From: a virus
Virus record (IMG/VR): IMGVR_UViG_3300045538_000090
Location: 1-35,214 of that record
Strand: one strand, 5' to 3'
Length of the DNA stretch: 35,214 nucleotides
Part shown: in pieces, positions 1 through 5,628 of the stretch
Layout of the letters: each line of letters starts with the position of its first letter
How positions within the stretch are numbered: the first letter of the stretch is position 1
Translations under genes and position numbers: made by a program
The notes under the pieces: model-generated
What the model was told of the DNA's origin: nothing
Seen by the model: only the letters and a program-made list of their open reading frames with translations
Databases searched by the model: none

Positions 1-83
1 ACGTACTTTAAAAGGCTGTCAATCGTTCTTTCTAATGTGTGTTCCCGTCCTTTATGGGTTGCTATTCCTACGATAATACGCAT
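1..83 (-). CDS. Glycosyltransferase, 5' fragment cut by the window edge
   Basis: The minus strand from 83 encodes the first 27 residues of a protein starting MRIIVGIATHKGREHTLER, identical to the N-terminus of the complete glycosyltransferase at 33939-34580. Its ATG overlaps the 3' end of the FkbM gene at 68-619 by 16 bases, exactly as in the right-hand copy. The rest lies outside the window. It may be a second complete gene, or the same gene reached from a variant upstream cassette. Confidence 0.8.
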   Translation of the reverse strand, partial: MRIIVGIATHKGREHTLERTIDSLLKY

Positions 84-99
84 ATCATATCAAATTTAA
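1..99. repeat. 99-bp exact direct repeat, left copy
   Basis: Every base is identical to 34498-34596. It covers the start of a glycosyltransferase gene and the last codons of the FkbM methyltransferase gene. Immediately beyond it (position 100 against 34597) the copies begin to differ. The window starts exactly at the repeat edge, and 99 is also a common assembler k-mer length, so an assembly-graph branch point is a real alternative to a biological duplication. Confidence 0.95.
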
Positions 100-619
100 C
101 TTGTGAACACTTGTAACCTATTGCTTCTAATCGCTTAACCACCGCTTTAATATCTTCGGAGTTGCTTAATACGTTACTTTCAAACTGAATTATCTTTGGT
201 TTTATAGTACAAGTATCTAAAAAGTCATTTAAGATTACACAATCGTGACCTTCGGTATCTATCTTTAGTAGTTCAATGTCTGTTATGTTATGCTTATCGA
301 ATAGCGTTTTGATTCTTACAACTGGAACGCTGTCAATTTCTACATGACCAAGCCAACCCATCTCGACAATGGTTTTATGTGGCTCGTTAATTGAGTTGCA
401 ACCACGAAGCCAATCGGGAAGTCCTAACGACTTAATCTTTTCAGAAGGTATGTAGTAAATATCTACACTACCCTCATTATTACTTACCGCTACATTCTCT
501 TTAAGGCACTTCGGTAATCTATCGTAATACTCTTTTATAGGCTCAACAAATAAACCGCTCTTCTTTCCCGCCTCCGTTCTAAAGTCGGACGTTCCTATCT
601 CTACTATTTCTACTTTCAT
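68..619 (-). CDS. FkbM-family methyltransferase, left copy (a)
   Basis: A 183-residue SAM-dependent methyltransferase of the FkbM type. Such enzymes usually O-methylate sugars in polysaccharides or glycosylated products. An ELLKIDTEGHD motif near residues 117-127 is the FkbM-family signature, and a conserved pocket-like segment VEIGTSDFRTEAG lies at residues 6-18. The length is short for the family, whose members commonly exceed 200 residues, so it may be a reduced phage version. It sits between two glycosyltransferase genes, which suggests modification of a sugar on the host surface, virion or phage DNA; which one cannot be told. It is closely related to 34565-35116: both ends and residues around 117-140 are almost identical while residues 47-107 and 148-172 differ strongly, so the gene looks mosaic. 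Family confidence is good; the substrate is unknown. Confidence 0.8.
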   Translation of the reverse strand: MKVEIVEIGTSDFRTEAGKKSGLFVEPIKEYYDRLPKCLKENVAVSNNEGSVDIYYIPSEKIKSLGLPDWLRGCNSINEPHKTIVEMGWLGHVEIDSVPVVRIKTLFDKHNITDIELLKIDTEGHDCVILNDFLDTCTIKPKIIQFESNVLSNSEDIKAVVKRLEAIGYKCSQVKFDMICVLS

Positions 620-626
620 TTGCTTA

Positions 627-1103
627 TTAAAGTTTATTTAATGCATCTGTATATGCTTTGTACGCAGACAATTCACAATTAAACCTACCTAAGAATATTC
701 TTTTGTTTCCAATCCTTATGCTGCTCTTCCATTTACATCTTCTACTATCCCAACTAACTCCAACATATTTAGATTTGCCACCAACAGCCCTTGAAACATT
801 AAATCTGTTAGTGGTTAATCTTAAGTTGTCTGGGGCATTGTTAAATGTGTCGCCATCAATATGATCAACTACGATATTAAATCCATCTATTTTGTGACCT
901 AAAAAAGCCATAGCTACTAATTGATGTACCTTATATCTGGTTACAATTCCATTAACACAAAACCTAACCTCCTTATATTTATTTCTAACACCAGTTAAAG
1001 ATGGCGACATGAGTCTATTGTTTTTAATAGTAAATACATTGCCTAAGTTGCTCACCATATAATGTCCTTTATATCCAGGCACATCTTCCCAAATCTCGTT
1101 CAT
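627..1103 (-). CDS. NUMOD4-HNH-AP2 homing endonuclease
   Basis: A 158-residue free-standing homing endonuclease. The N-terminus (EIWEDVPGYKGHYMVSNLG, residues 3-21) is a NUMOD4 domain. The HNH core lies around residues 79-97 (VDHIDGDTFNNAPDNLRL). The C-terminus from about 112 (KYVGVSWDSRRCKWKSSI, then FLGRF) is an AP2-like DNA-binding domain. Such enzymes cut one DNA site and spread their own gene by repair from the cut. The gene sits between a glycosyltransferase (1108-1749) and an FkbM methyltransferase (68-619). In the other copy of that cassette these two genes overlap directly and the endonuclease is absent, so it is a recent insertion. A TATTAA hexamer occurs at each side (625-630 and 1120-1125) but only once in the empty copy (35122-35127). 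Confidence 0.92.
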   Translation of the reverse strand: MNEIWEDVPGYKGHYMVSNLGNVFTIKNNRLMSPSLTGVRNKYKEVRFCVNGIVTRYKVHQLVAMAFLGHKIDGFNIVVDHIDGDTFNNAPDNLRLTTNRFNVSRAVGGKSKYVGVSWDSRRCKWKSSIRIGNKRIFLGRFNCELSAYKAYTDALNKL

Positions 1104-1125
1104 TTATTTAATGTTTTGATATTAA
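631..1125. mobile_element. HNH homing-endonuclease insertion, inferred by comparison with the empty right-hand cassette
   Basis: Up to 630 the sequence matches the right-hand copy (TTTGCTTATTAA, there ending at 35127). From 631 it diverges into the HNH gene, and homology to the glycosyltransferase gene resumes at TATTAATGG (1120-1128). The extra segment is about 490 bases and carries one TATTAA copy. The insertion changed the 3' end of the glycosyltransferase from ...LISK to ...LISKH. The exact edges are inferred from two copies only. Confidence 0.7.
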
Positions 1126-1749
1126 TGGATTACTCAATCTTTCATTATGGTGCATAACACTTGGATGGTCTCCGTGTATAGCGAGAGACTTGTGGGGCAT
1201 ATACATTTTAACTCCTGCCCTATTAAATTTTCTACTCAACTGCTGACCAACCCCCGAACTAATATCGTTACGAACCTTGAAACGTTTAGGGTCGATAGGG
1301 TCAATGGTGAATTGAATCCTTTCTAATGCTGCTCTGTTACAAAAGAACCCGCAGTCTGTGAAATACACTTTCTTGACGTGTTGGTCTACTGGTTCGGCAG
1401 GTTTCTGAATCCAACACCACTCCCTACCATCGTTTACAATGTTACAGACGTACGGATCGTGTTTATACTTCTTGTGCATCAACTGAATCTTTTCAATATC
1501 TAAATCCATATGGTCGTTAGGCATGAAGATAAATAAATCATTCGGAGTTGCTTTCGCTAATTCAAACGCTACAAACCATTTCTTCCAAAATTCTTGCTTA
1601 CCTCCGTTCTTGAACTTGATTACGTTCGGGTGCTTTATGTTGTAGGTTGAGCCATCGTCTAGAATTGTTATGTCCTGACCTTTCAAATGCTTTAGTATGC
1701 TCTTTAGCATATCCTCACGTTCGTAGTTAAATATAAAAATCTTACTCAT
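1108..1749 (-). CDS. Glycosyltransferase (GT-A-like), left copy
   Basis: A 213-residue protein with a short GT-A nucleotide-sugar fold. There is an N-terminal beta strand MSKIFIFNYERED, an LDDGST segment at about residues 30-35, and a candidate metal/nucleotide site FIFMPNDHMDLD near residues 73-84. An MPHKSLAIHGDH segment near the C-terminus is conserved in the right-hand fragment at 35113-35214. It probably transfers a sugar together with the neighbouring FkbM methyltransferase; acceptor and sugar are unknown. The ATG at 1749 overlaps the end of the upstream membrane-protein gene by 8 bases. The reading frame ends ...LISKH before the inserted HNH gene, whereas the other copy ends ...LISK with its stop overlapping the methyltransferase start. 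I am fairly confident of the family and less so of the role. Confidence 0.7.
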   Translation of the reverse strand: MSKIFIFNYEREDMLKSILKHLKGQDITILDDGSTYNIKHPNVIKFKNGGKQEFWKKWFVAFELAKATPNDLFIFMPNDHMDLDIEKIQLMHKKYKHDPYVCNIVNDGREWCWIQKPAEPVDQHVKKVYFTDCGFFCNRAALERIQFTIDPIDPKRFKVRNDISSGVGQQLSRKFNRAGVKMYMPHKSLAIHGDHPSVMHHNERLSNPLISKH

Positions 1750-2092
1750 ATCCTAAATAAAAACCGATTCCATAAGCCAACCTTAACAAAGCCACAATTA
1801 AAACAGCCTTTAAGAATGTGAATCCAAGTGTTAATAATATACAACCGATTGCAAACATAATAAATAAATTCCGAATAAACTTCATCAAATGCCACCCGTC
1901 TGTTAGGAATACTAAAGCCCGTGACGATTGCCAAAAGCGTTCACCTTTTTCGGGTACTCCGTCTTTCCATTTGTTACGCCAAGAATAGTCGGGATTGAAG
2001 TAGTCGTTTAATCCATTATAATGAAACTGAAGATAGTCCATAATCCCCTCGCTTATTCCTGCGACTAAACTAAATACGATTGCGAGTAACAT
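1742..2092 (-). CDS. Small membrane protein with an NPDYSWRNKWK motif
   Basis: Starting at the ATG at 2092 gives 116 residues. The longer frame to 2143 would need TTG and overlap the upstream gene by 74 bases, so the ATG is preferred (23-base overlap). The N-terminus MLLAIVFSLVAGISEG is a membrane segment. It is followed by MDYLQFHYNGLNDYFNP and SWRNKWKDG, a pattern I associate with small membrane proteins common in Bacteroidota genomes and phages. Two more hydrophobic stretches lie towards the C-terminus (IRNLFIMFAIGCILLTLGF and LKAVLIVALLRLAYGIG). I cannot assign a function. It is co-transcribed with membrane and glycosyltransferase genes, so a role at the envelope is possible. Confidence 0.7.
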   Translation of the reverse strand: MLLAIVFSLVAGISEGIMDYLQFHYNGLNDYFNPDYSWRNKWKDGVPEKGERFWQSSRALVFLTDGWHLMKFIRNLFIMFAIGCILLTLGFTFLKAVLIVALLRLAYGIGFYLGYE

Positions 2093-2267
2093 AGTGAATG
2101 ATATTAGCGGCAATAATACACCAAGGCAAAAAGTAAACAACAAAGATTAAATACAACTCTCCGTTGATATAGTTGTCGTAGAATCCTTTCTCTAAGTAAG
2201 ACCAAAGGATAAGCGTTAAGGGAATAAGAATCCCAAAAGCGTAGGTAATGTAATCTATCGGTTTCAT
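2070..2267 (-). CDS. Small two-helix membrane protein, unknown function
   Basis: A 65-residue protein with two hydrophobic segments (ITYAFGILIPLTLILWSYL and LYLIFVVYFLPWCIIAANI), probably an inner-membrane hairpin. Its ATG overlaps the stop of the upstream 59-residue gene (ATGA arrangement), and its own end overlaps the next gene by 23 bases, as expected for a tightly packed phage operon. No family recognised. Confidence 0.6.
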   Translation of the reverse strand: MKPIDYITYAFGILIPLTLILWSYLEKGFYDNYINGELYLIFVVYFLPWCIIAANIIHYVTRNRI

Positions 2268-2443
2268 TCGTTTATTTCGTTTATAGCGTTATTCAATTCA
2301 ATGTAGTGATCCAAACACATCTTAAATCCTTTCAAAAATTCATCGGGTGCGTTTTGCATTTTCAATACATCATGTAAAAGTGATAACTCCACCTCAATAT
2401 TCGGGATGTAGTTTTCTATTGGTTTCAATGGTTCACAAGGCAT
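2264..2443 (-). CDS. Small 59-residue protein, unknown function
   Basis: A short frame starting MPCEPLKPIENYIPNIEVEL and ending ...LNNAINEINE. Its TGA overlaps the ATG of the gene at 2070-2267, and its ATG lies 2 bases after the stop of the 38-residue gene upstream, so the spacing supports a real gene. It is mostly charged and helical (VELSLLHDVLKMQNAPDEF), with no membrane segment. No family recognised. Confidence 0.6.
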   Translation of the reverse strand: MPCEPLKPIENYIPNIEVELSLLHDVLKMQNAPDEFLKGFKMCLDHYIELNNAINEINE

Positions 2444-2445
2444 AG

Positions 2446-2562
2446 CTATTCGTTCGGGTTTAAATATACAAATTTATCGTCATACATCCATAGGTAAGTA
2501 AACCAATCTTTCTTTCGTCTGTTTATTCTGTAGGCTCTGTGCATCGGGTCGGGTCGTTTCAT
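2446..2562 (-). CDS. Very small 38-residue basic protein, unknown function
   Basis: The frame starts MKRPDPMHRAYRINRRKKDW and ends ...YLNPNE. Its ATG overlaps the TGA stop of the NinG gene (TTATGA), and the next gene follows after 2 bases. The tight coupling on both sides is the main support. The N-terminal half is strongly basic. Without a protein-level match this remains tentative. Confidence 0.45.
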   Translation of the reverse strand: MKRPDPMHRAYRINRRKKDWFTYLWMYDDKFVYLNPNE

Positions 2563-3080
2563 AACTCTTTTATCTTTTGTTTATAGGTTTCAATTATTTC
2601 TTTTAGTTCGTGCTTTTCGTATTTTCTTGCAGCTTCAGCGTAACATTCAAGTGATTTGTACTGCTCAAATCCTATCCTATCAATCAATCCTTTTCTATAT
2701 TCCAACAAATTACCGTGCTTATGTTGATTACACAATACACATTGACCATGAACGTTGTCAGGATGGAATCTAATATACCAATGATTGTTTGCATTATAGA
2801 AATGTCCAGCATCAAACTTACCCACCAATGGTTTTCCACAACTTATACAACCTTTATCCTTATCTCGCAATCGAATGTACTTGTTGAATACTTGCTGTGC
2901 GATCTTAACGTAATCTTGAACCGTCATCAACTCCTCTTTCTTTACCGCTTTAGTTTTCTTCCAAGCCTTTTCTTTAGCTTCAGATATGAATACTTGCATA
3001 CATTCCGACTTGCTACAATATTTTTCTAAGGTAGTTCGGATTGGTGTAAATGGTTCTTTACAATTCTTGCAGCGTTTCAT
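2559..3080 (-). CDS. ninG: NinG-like recombination protein (HNH-type zinc protein)
   Basis: A 173-residue protein resembling lambda NinG (Rap), which binds branched DNA and aids Red-type recombination. The N-terminus has a zinc-finger-like CKNCKEPF ... YCSKSEC (residues 4-28). The central block CISCGKPL (about 78-85), then DAGHFYNANN, and CVLCNQHKHGN (about 114-124) is the NinG/HNH zinc and nuclease region. Its ATG overlaps the stop of the upstream methyltransferase (ATGA). The genome also carries ERF, exonuclease and SSB-like genes, so a recombination role fits. The length is close to that of lambda NinG (about 200 residues). Confidence 0.88.
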   Translation of the reverse strand: MKRCKNCKEPFTPIRTTLEKYCSKSECMQVFISEAKEKAWKKTKAVKKEELMTVQDYVKIAQQVFNKYIRLRDKDKGCISCGKPLVGKFDAGHFYNANNHWYIRFHPDNVHGQCVLCNQHKHGNLLEYRKGLIDRIGFEQYKSLECYAEAARKYEKHELKEIIETYKQKIKEL

Positions 3081-3754
3081 TCTTCTAATTCGTCAAATAT
3101 TGATACTTGGTTTACATTCTTCTTTTTAATTATCCCTAAAGCTGTTTCAAAGATAGTTCTTCCCGCTTCATAGTCTACCAGGTTACGCGCCATTTTATCT
3201 AATCTCTGTTCGCCTTTGTATTTAGTAAAATCATAATCGTGAAATTTAGATAATTCAGAAACTTTTGAATGTATAAAATTACTTGCGTTCCTTTCTCCTA
3301 AATCATTTGGTAAATTAAAGTTAGTCCAATATAAATGCCTACCTCTTTTTTGGGCTTGTATTAATGGTTCATAATATGGTATTACATTCTCAACACAATA
3401 TTTACCATTGAAAAAATGTTCTAATAGTATTATTTCTTCATAAAGCATCATGTTTGGATAGGTTGCTTTCGACTTTCTTTCACCTTCACCAGTATTTGAT
3501 ATTCTCATTCTTGAATGTGTCGGACAAGGTGGTGAACTCCATATAAAATCAAATTCTTTGTAGTGGTCAAGTAAGTATTGATGTGCATCAGCGACTACCA
3601 CTATGTCATTCGTAAATCTTTCCTGGTATAATCTCGCAGCTTCAGGATCTAATTCAATAGCAGTAACTTCTATTTCTATTCCTGCTTCTTTTGCTACTTC
3701 GTCCCACTTGTATCTGTTGCCGCCTAGACAAGCGTATAAATTTAGTATCTTCAT
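3077..3754 (-). CDS. DNA (cytosine-5) methyltransferase, compact
   Basis: A 225-residue C5-cytosine methyltransferase. The start MKILNLYACLGGNRYKW is the SAM-binding motif I region (atypical, with LYACLGG). IELDPEAARLYQERF is motif II-like. SPPCPTHS at about residues 74-81 holds the catalytic cysteine, and VENVIPYY at about 121-128 is the ENV motif. It is short for the family (often above 300 residues), with little room for a target-recognition domain; RGRHLYWTNF matches motif VIII-like sequence. It probably methylates phage DNA to evade host restriction. No partner endonuclease lies next to it, so it is likely an orphan enzyme. It overlaps the genes on both sides by 4 bases. Confidence 0.88.
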   Translation of the reverse strand: MKILNLYACLGGNRYKWDEVAKEAGIEIEVTAIELDPEAARLYQERFTNDIVVVADAHQYLLDHYKEFDFIWSSPPCPTHSRMRISNTGEGERKSKATYPNMMLYEEIILLEHFFNGKYCVENVIPYYEPLIQAQKRGRHLYWTNFNLPNDLGERNASNFIHSKVSELSKFHDYDFTKYKGEQRLDKMARNLVDYEAGRTIFETALGIIKKKNVNQVSIFDELEE

Positions 3755-4017
3755 ATCTCTACCTCCTTTTGTTGTAAATCTAATAACATTTTCCTTAATT
3801 CCATGTTAGTCAAGTTCAATCTTGAATTAATCTTGTATTCTAACTCGATTTCCTCTTGAAGCTCATTTATCAAACGTAACGCATTATTTATAGCTTCGGC
3901 ATCCGTAAGTATTACTCTCTTCTTTTCATCGCTTACGTCGCTTAATTTAGCCCTAAAAAGCAAATGGTTGAGTGCAATGTTTAAGTCAAGACGGCAATTT
4001 ATTATTTTTAGGTTCAT
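3751..4017 (-). CDS. Small coiled-coil protein, unknown function
   Basis: Starting at the ATG at 4017 gives 88 residues. A longer frame from TTG at 4050 would run into the folded site at 4035-4086, so it is rejected. The sequence MNLKIINCRLDLNIALNHLL is followed by a charged helical part (LINELQEEIELEYKINSRLN ... MLLDLQQKEVEI), likely a coiled coil. It lies upstream of, and overlaps by 4 bases, the cytosine methyltransferase. No family recognised. Confidence 0.65.
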   Translation of the reverse strand: MNLKIINCRLDLNIALNHLLFRAKLSDVSDEKKRVILTDAEAINNALRLINELQEEIELEYKINSRLNLTNMELRKMLLDLQQKEVEI

Positions 4018-4034
4018 GTTATAGTGTTTTAAAT

Positions 4035-4086
4035 TTCTAACAAAGTGCAAGTGGCATTGAAACGACCACCTGCACGACAGTTAGCG
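4035..4086 (-). other. attC-like folded site A after the gene at 4088-4324
   Basis: On the minus strand the site reads CGCTAAC, a 4-base spacer, the stem arm GTGCAGGTGG, an 11-base loop TCGTTTCAATG, the arm CCACTTGCAC, TTT, then GTTAGAA. The outer CTAAC and GTTAG boxes pair and resemble the R'' and R' boxes of integron attC sites. The long inner stem has one mismatch in DNA (a G-U pair in RNA). It begins 1 base after a stop codon, the usual position of attC. An ordinary transcription terminator with a weak T-run is the main alternative. Confidence 0.45.
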
Positions 4087-4087
4087 G

Positions 4088-4324
4088 TCAGTTTGTTGAA
4101 TTGCAAAAACAAGTATCGCAATAGCCATCAAATTCAGCTTTATCTTTACACCATTCTGATTTACAAACCGAACCGCTAACAGTAGGTTGGTGCAATTTAC
4201 TACGTTCCTCCCACTCATCTAAGTATATTTTTAAACTTTCTGTTGCTATTGCAAAATCTCCAACTATCTCATGCAGTTGTATTTTTCTTCTAATACACTT
4301 TAATAAATCATCATATATTTCCAT
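4088..4324 (-). CDS. Small Cys-rich (zinc-ribbon-like) protein
   Basis: A 78-residue protein with a helical N-terminal part (MEIYDDLLKCIRRKIQLHEI) and a C-terminal cysteine cluster, VCKSEWCKDKAEFDGYCDTC then FC, that could bind one zinc ion. No family recognised. It is flanked by the 43-base gap at 4325-4367 and by folded site A, whose outer box begins 1 base after the TGA stop. Function unknown; a small DNA- or protein-binding factor is possible. Confidence 0.65.
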   Translation of the reverse strand: MEIYDDLLKCIRRKIQLHEIVGDFAIATESLKIYLDEWEERSKLHQPTVSGSVCKSEWCKDKAEFDGYCDTCFCNSTN

Positions 4325-4367
4325 AATCTTTCTTTTTAATCCGTAAACTTCACCAACCTACCTGACG

Positions 4368-4649
4368 TTATGCTCTATTAATTTTCCAACGCTCAAATTT
4401 TCTAATAGCGTTCTTATCATTAATGGCAATACATTTAAAAACCGTTTCATCCTTTCTCATTCTTTCAGTAGAAAATTCCCCTTGCTCATTAAAGAAATAT
4501 TCTTTCGAGCCTGTTGGAACGTAAGGTCGTTTTTCTTTTTCAATATAAACTCTTTTTTCTCTTGGGTCTGCAAATAAATCATTACCAATACCACTCATTG
4601 ATGCCGCAATAGCATACATTCCTAATAATCCGTTTAAGTTCTTTCTCAT
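4368..4649 (-). CDS. Small protein of unknown function between folded sites
   Basis: A 93-residue protein starting MRKNLNGLLGMYAIAASMSG, a slightly hydrophobic, small-residue N-terminus, followed by a charged region (REKRVYIEKEKRPYVPTGS) and a basic C-terminus FERWKINRA. No family recognised. Upstream is folded site B, which begins at the stop of the helicase gene. Downstream, its TAA lies within a GCATAAC box like those at sites B and D, but no long stem follows. With 4088-4324 it forms a two-gene unit bounded by sites A and B. Confidence 0.6.
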   Translation of the reverse strand: MRKNLNGLLGMYAIAASMSGIGNDLFADPREKRVYIEKEKRPYVPTGSKEYFFNEQGEFSTERMRKDETVFKCIAINDKNAIRKFERWKINRA

Positions 4650-4675
4650 AACATTTCTTTAATTAAATTAACAAA

Positions 4676-4731
4676 GCATAACAGCAACTCAACCGCCATT
4701 AAAACGTGCGGTTAGTTGCCGACCGTTAAAA
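4676..4731 (-). other. attC-like folded site B at the 3' end of the helicase gene
   Basis: On the minus strand the site reads TTTTAAC (its TAA is the helicase stop), GGTC, the arm GCAACTAACCGC, an 11-base loop ACGTTTTAATG, the arm GCGGTTGAGTTGC, T, then GTTATGC. The arms pair over 12 bases with one unpaired G, like the extrahelical bases of attC sites. The TAAC and GTTA outer boxes also pair. There is no T-run directly after the stem, which argues against a simple terminator. Confidence 0.5.
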
Positions 4732-5628
4732 GTCTTTATTAGGTGCTAAGTTATTAAATATTTCGGATTGTTTACTATCATGTAATGGATTTTTACCGTT
4801 GCAACTGAATCCACTGCCTCCCTCAAGTTTAAATAGTATTGGTTCACCCATTAGCGTAGGGCTTCCTCCCGTTTCAGTTTCCTTTACCTTCTTAACGTGT
4901 ATATGAGTGTACATCCAATTAAACTTATCCGCAACGTAACGATGTATTACAATGAAATCATCGGCTCTATTTCCCCATTTACCGCCTCCTTCTGCGTCTG
5001 CCATGCTTGGAGGCATAGGGTGTCCTTCAAACTCACCATCTCTATGTGTTTTCCTTAGTGCTTCCGTTGCTGCATGAATACAAAGGTAGATACTTGTTTT
5101 CGTTTGTTTACAGAATAACCGTAGTTTGGTAGCCATTTCGTAATCGTAATCATGAGCGTTACTTCCTTTAGGTCTTAGAAACGAGTTGTGAGGATCAATC
5201 ATTAACGTATCGTATCTTCCTGCTTTCTGTACTTCCTGCATAAACAACTCAATAGTCCACGCTTTTTGGGTATCTATGAAATCAAAGTGATTCTCAATAA
5301 ACAACTTTGCATCTTCCAACTCTTGAGTGGTGAATTGATTTACTTTCTTACCTACATACAACTCCAATAGATTACGTTTGATTCCGTTAACGGTATTCTC
5401 TGCTGAGTAGATTAGGTGTTTATGGTCGTGCTTCGCACTTAAACAAAGAAGATAAAACAATAGCCAGTAAGTCTTACCAACGTTAGCGTGTCCAAGAATG
5501 ATATTAAACGAACCCTTTTTAAATCTTAGGTGGTTATCTAAGTCGCAACCGATAGCCAAACCCAAAGGAACACGGTTGGTTCTTAGTAGTTCAAGGAACT
5601 CATCTTGATCTCTATGGTTAACTATCAT
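4726..5628 (-). CDS. RecA-fold replicative helicase (DnaB/RepA-like)
   Basis: A 300-residue ATPase that probably unwinds DNA at the phage replication fork. Walker A is GHANVGKT at about residues 46-53. Walker B is DTLMIDPHN at about residues 139-147. A sensor-type histidine segment IYLCIHAATEALRKT follows near 179-193, and a GGGKWGNRADDFIVI block near 214-228 resembles the DnaB/KaiC-type C-terminal motif. There is no DnaB N-terminal primase-interaction domain, so it is a single-domain form. Its ATG overlaps the stop of the replication-organizer gene by 4 bases; that pairing of initiator and helicase is usual for phage replication modules. The stop lies inside folded site B. Confidence 0.85.
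   Translation of the reverse strand: MIVNHRDQDEFLELLRTNRVPLGLAIGCDLDNHLRFKKGSFNIILGHANVGKTYWLLFYLLCLSAKHDHKHLIYSAENTVNGIKRNLLELYVGKKVNQFTTQELEDAKLFIENHFDFIDTQKAWTIELFMQEVQKAGRYDTLMIDPHNSFLRPKGSNAHDYDYEMATKLRLFCKQTKTSIYLCIHAATEALRKTHRDGEFEGHPMPPSMADAEGGGKWGNRADDFIVIHRYVADKFNWMYTHIHVKKVKETETGGSPTLMGEPILFKLEGGSGFSCNGKNPLHDSKQSEIFNNLAPNKDF

Noticed and set aside
3751-4050. The longer reading frame to 4050 for the coiled-coil gene
   Set aside because: It starts with TTG inside folded site A; the ATG at 4017 lies just after the site and fits better.
4325-4367. A possible fourth attC-like site, with GCATAAC overlapping the stop at 4368-4370
   Set aside because: The box fits, but only 18 bases separate it from the next GTT box, and they form no stem longer than 3 bp. 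It may be a degraded site, but the sequence does not support it.
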